The notes under the pieces are model-generated. The model made no database searches. It was not told the origin of the DNA and worked only from the letters and a program-made list of their open reading frames with translations. Made by a program: the position numbers and the translations under genes. A stretch of 64,000 bases of DNA from Ariolimax columbianus (Eukaryota > Mollusca > Gastropoda > Stylommatophora > Arionidae), in NCBI GenBank assembly GCA_036924085.1, contig JAVGWX010000013.1, positions 68,331,859 to 68,395,858 of the forward strand, read 5' to 3'. This document shows positions 63,430-64,000 of this stretch, one piece after another; positions within the stretch are counted from its first letter, which is position 1; the number at the start of each line of letters is the position of its first letter.

Positions 63430-64000
63430 TTTGCAACCATACTTCCCCCGGAACCCAAACACTTTGGTTTCCCGGAAGCTGCCCGCAGAGAAATCGAAGC
63501 AACTCCTGCGGATCGCTAGTCGGCATCGTTTATGGTCAGAACTACGACGGTATCTGATCGTCTTCGCGCCTCTGACTTTCGTTCTTGATTAATGAAAACA
63601 TTCTTGACAAATGCTTTCGCAGTAGCTCGTCTTGCAGCGATCCAAGAATTTCACCTCTAACGCCGCAATACGAATGCCCCCGTTTGTCCCTGTTAATCAT
63701 TACCTCCAGTTCCGAAAACCAACAAAATAGAACCGAGGTCCTATTCCATTATTCCATGCACCATTATTCAGGCAGCCGAGGCCTGCTTTGAACACTCTAA
63801 ATTTTTCAAAGTAAACGCGCCGGCCACCCAGGACGCTCAGCGAAGAGCACCCGTGGGAGAGAGCCGGCAGACGGTAGGGCAGGAGACAACGGGCAGTGAA
63901 CCGGCGCGAGCCGGACCGCCCGCCTGCGCCTGAGATCCAACTACGAGCTTTTTAACTGCAACAACTTTAATATACGCTATTGGAGCTGGAATTACCGCGG
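63356..64000 (-). rRNA. 18S rRNA, partial (window edge), probably a pseudogene
   Basis: Reading minus from 64000: CCGCGGTAATTCCAGCTCCA, ATACGCTATTGG complement, V4 with a GC-rich expansion (63820-63930), TTTGAAAAATTTAGAGTGTT, the CTGATTA..AATTAATCAAGAACG region, GCGATCCGCAGGAG with a compensated stem, GGAATTGACGGAAGGGC at 63406, and CTTAATTTGACTCAACACGG near 63358, where 18S similarity stops. The remaining ~650 nt of 18S, both ITS and 5.8S are absent. Several substitutions in normally fixed sites, and the chimeric units that follow, suggest a pseudogene. The 5' part lies beyond the window. Confidence 0.85.

Overview
This is a stretch of animal nuclear DNA. It is almost entirely repetitive and shows no complete host gene that I can recognise. 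The content (tRNA-derived SINEs, I-type, RTE-like and CR1-like LINE debris, mariner and Penelope fragments, a metazoan-type 18S rRNA segment) suggests a lophotrochozoan invertebrate, most likely a mollusc and perhaps a gastropod. That placement is inference. There are no operons, prokaryotic genes or CRISPR arrays.

Layout. Positions 1-9.7 kb hold LINE 3'-end fragments, minisatellites, one SINE-A and a Penelope GIY-YIG fragment. Positions 9.9-19.4 kb hold a 1-kb 40-bp array, SINEs, an RNase H LINE nested in a 41-bp array, and GATA/GACA microsatellites. Positions 19.8-26.0 kb hold three mariner relics: two with inverted (fold-back) ends and one with clear ~70-bp terminal inverted repeats and TA flanks. 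Positions 26-41 kb hold mostly satellites, including a 15-bp array of ~0.9 kb and a 0.7-kb TTC tract, plus one candidate host first exon at 30.47 kb. Positions 41-56 kb hold more LINE, SINE and mariner fragments in nested insertions with visible target-site duplications. Positions 56.6-60.3 kb (minus) hold the most complete element, an I-type LINE with a partly deleted APE endonuclease, reverse transcriptase and RNase H. Positions 60.8-64.0 kb (minus) hold a collapsed ribosomal DNA unit: 18S at the window end, about four ~160-200-bp units that each join 28S-like and 18S-like blocks, a LINE inserted in the outermost unit, then the degenerate 3' end of 28S.

Three themes tie the window together. 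(1) At least 25 tandem arrays are present; several clearly arose by amplifying a short piece of a transposon, and seven unrelated arrays share a 40-41 bp period. (2) One RNase H LINE family with (GAA)n tails occurs five times, and two copies start at exactly the same nucleotide, which suggests a short RNase H-only derivative. (3) A ~30-nt motif (core GAAGTCGGATG, then GGCCGA and GGCGCAAA) recurs in about 13 places in otherwise different SINEs and LINE 3' ends, like a shared SINE central domain.

Protein-like calls are almost all broken transposon remnants. Boundaries are usually good to about 10-50 bp; those fixed by target-site duplications are exact.
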